Assembly (NCBI GenBank): GCA_010645155.1
Contig: CM021315.1
Location: forward strand, 5,805,695 to 5,869,694
DNA from: Tigriopus japonicus
Lineage: Eukaryota; Arthropoda; Copepoda; Harpacticoida; Harpacticidae
Direction of reading: 5' to 3'
DNA: 64,000 nucleotides
Below, in pieces: positions 61,636-64,000 of the stretch. A model generated the notes under the pieces. The model saw nothing but the letters and a program-made list of their open reading frames with translations. It searched no databases and was not told the DNA's origin. Position 1 is the first letter of the stretch. Every line of letters starts with the position of its first letter. The position numbers and the translations under genes were made by a program.

Positions 61636-64000
61636 GGGCCCTGAAGGCCTTGCCAGCCCTGAAGTGGTGCCAAGCTGTTCCTCGTTCGGTCTTGTAGTCA
61701 GCGATATATCTGTTGTTCGTACGTGGGTACATACATACACTAGGTCTATGTGGCCTGATCTTCTCTCTCCCAGTGTTCGTGAGTGCCTCGGGAGTGCTAT
61801 AGATGGAACTCAGGGCCATATCTTAGTGCCTACCCCACTGCCATCGCCTAGTCGCGGTGTCTACGAGCTGCTTTATGTCCGTTGTTCGAATGGACTCGTA
61901 CGTACACACACACATTTACACACACACAGACACCACGACTGTTCATGTACAACGACTAAATGTTTAAAGCCGGGAAGAAGGCCAATTTGCCGAGAAGGAT
62001 GACGATATCAGTGGTGACCGAGTCCGACGCCATGGTGGCTGTTGATGAGATGTCTTTGACATGTGTGTACTCTGAGTATAGGCCGCATACTGGCACTGTC
62101 AAATCCACTTCAGTCTTGACTCAAACCTAATTCCAAATGCAGCTCTGCCTGAAAGGCAAGCTTAGCTTTCTCGATGCCAGTATTTTAGCCGGCCTTCAAC
62201 CATGACACAAGTTGCCAACCACCACTGGATTTGCTTTGTCACACAGGAATCCATACCTCACGAAAGTGGCATTTATTTGAAGCCTCCCTCTGAAAGATGA
62301 ATTGCCTTTATTGATCATCTGTCAAATGGCAGCCATGCATGCCCTCTTCGAGTGTAAAATGTACCGAGCGCCACAAGGTTTGAAAGAAAGACCCTGAATA
62401 AGGGGGATATGCCTTTGACTTGTCCTTCAAAAGCTGCCGTCTCCCGTGTCTTGGGCCTAACCTTGGCAGCTGTCGGGACTGGCAGCGTGACAGCTTTAAT
62501 CACCAAGCGACTAGGCCACGAAGGCCACTAAATGGCAGCAGCCGCAGCTGGCTCCTATTTTCAGGCCAAACGAGACCAAAAAAAACAACTACAAGAGAGA
62601 CGAGAGGGAGTGAGTGAGAGAGAGAGAGGGAGAAGTGGGAATGTTTCAGTCACAAAGAAGTTGCCCAAGATCTGATGTTTTAAATGATTGTGTTATCTAG
62701 CGCAATAGGAGCGTTCGATGTGTAATGGGGCAACTAAGTTGAGGGAGATTTTGCTCGCTAAAAATGTAGCCGTAAAAGCACTTTGGCCGTATCTTTAATG
62801 AAATATTGGTATGGTAACATTTCCAGCTAAACACTTTTTCCAGGCATGATATTTTTTTTTATTCAGCCATCTCTTTGGACGACCTTGCAAGTGTGAAGGA
62901 AATGGGAAATTTTCCAAAATATACGTACATTAATCGATGAGTACACTATTTCCTGATTTAGCATTTGATGAATCTTTCATAAGTTTTGATTCATTTTGGC
63001 TCTCTTCTCTAGCTGTTATTGGATAGCGAGCACCGAGCATTGACGATGCTAAAAGTGGACCTCTTGGATGAGAGGGGCTATGATCGGATTCCTGTTCCTC
63101 TTCTCGAGCTGTGTTGTACTACAACATGTAGGATAGTTCTTTGTAGCTGTCCCTCCCTGTCAGTAGAGTAATGCCTTGAAACAGCATAGCAAAAAGAGTC
63201 TCAAGGAGGAAAAGATTGACCTTGAATATGTAGTTACGTATATTCCCCAAACCCTCATGTACCCAAAATTATCAGCTATTCCCCTCTCGATATTGCTCAA
63301 TTGCTGCGTGTAGAGCGAAAAGTATGGATGTAGTAAGTGCAAGCTGAAAATGAACGTGTTTGCCACATGAAACGCCAGCTAACTTGGCTAGTAGCAAGGC
63401 AAGCCCTGTTTTTTTTTTCATTTTAGGCCACACATTTATGGTGATCCTATCTCACACTCGTGCCAATTTTTTCTGTGTTTCTTGTACTGCACCAAATCTT
63501 TCTTGGGAATGGCCTGAGATAGTCAAATTTGGCTTTGGTTCATTGGTTAGTTTAAGATAATGAGCAAGCTCATTTGTTCATGCATCTTTTATACACCAAA
63601 TTCAATCAAAGCCGTGTTTAAGAATACTGGATAAAAGAATAACTTTTAAATAAATGTATTTTGCTTGCGTTTAGTACATAACATTCCTTGAAAAAATAAT
63701 TACTCGATGTAAGAATTACGTTACTTCTGACGTACAAAATTCCTATTTCCAACTTTGACATAATCTATATTGAAGTCAAAGGCATGTGAGCGATACAATT
63801 AACCTAATTGTTTCCATTTGTTAAAAGATAACTCTTTAAGTAAGAAAAGTACATGCAATTTCAAGTTTAGAAGTTCCCTCGAAAGTTTTAACCATCAAAA
63901 ACGATTGCATTAGATGCAACACAGTTGCTCTGTCAAATGTGGTTTGTGGAACATGCAAGAGGCATATAACATGATAAGATTCAGCGGCTTATATTAATTG
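61636..64000. other. Upstream flank to window end, nothing recognised
   Basis: Holds an (AC)n tract at about 61904-61930 and GAGA-rich sequence at about 62591-62634, then AT-rich sequence from 62700. No ORF with recognisable features was found on either strand. Confidence 0.4.
62591..62634. repeat. GAGA-rich low-complexity tract
   Basis: Purine-rich, with repeated GAGAG and GTGA units, about 1 kb above the conserved promoter block of the large gene. Confidence 0.8.

Overview
The window looks like a piece of an arthropod nuclear genome, most likely a copepod or other crustacean. This rests on spliced genes with GT-AG introns, many of them only 70-150 bp, animal-specific protein families, and arthropod-style DNA transposons. 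The exact species cannot be told from the sequence. One assembly gap (22366-22540) is present.

Left part (1-11 kb). A minus-strand gene for a seven-transmembrane, GPCR-like protein runs off the left edge. It is followed by a nested transposon landscape. A 4.4-kb element with 262-bp terminal inverted repeats and a 9-bp target duplication (1751-6188) holds a second 1.2-kb inverted-repeat element inside its left repeat, a possible MITE, and a decayed LINE reverse transcriptase. Further right, another LINE remnant is split by a 1054-bp hAT-type element with an 8-bp target duplication. Beside that LINE lies a short, mostly synonymously diverged copy of an exon of the neighbouring KNTC1 gene. A 22-bp minisatellite flanked by two 132-bp direct repeats lies between the transposons and KNTC1.

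Centre (11-20 kb). KNTC1/Rod, the kinetochore subunit of the RZZ spindle-checkpoint complex, is complete on the plus strand: five exons, 2025 aa, with a 5-kb last exon. It converges on a compact minus-strand gene (five exons in 1.9 kb, 491 aa) of the Glut4EF/ZNF704/ZNF395/SLC2A4RG transcription-factor family (DUF4772, one C2H2 finger, C-clamp).

Right part (20-64 kb). A second, paralogous Glut4EF-family gene lies head-to-tail with the first. It has seven exons and encodes 647 aa, but is spread over 35.5 kb with introns of up to 16.8 kb. The exon junctions and codon phases fit exactly in both genes. Four introns are shared in position and phase, and two are absent from the compact gene. Upstream of each first exon is a closely similar block of about 45 bp (AACAAAAG, CACGTG, inverted CCAAT in ATTGGCTYGAG), which I read as a promoter module inherited with the duplication. 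The large introns hold only simple repeats and chance-length ORFs that I could not support as genes.

Functionally, KNTC1 acts in mitotic checkpoint signalling and the paralog pair are nuclear DNA-binding regulators. No shared pathway is evident between them. No exotic undescribed system was found. The most interesting signals are the paralog pair with its shared promoter block, the nested transposons with readable target duplications, and the KNTC1 exon echo.
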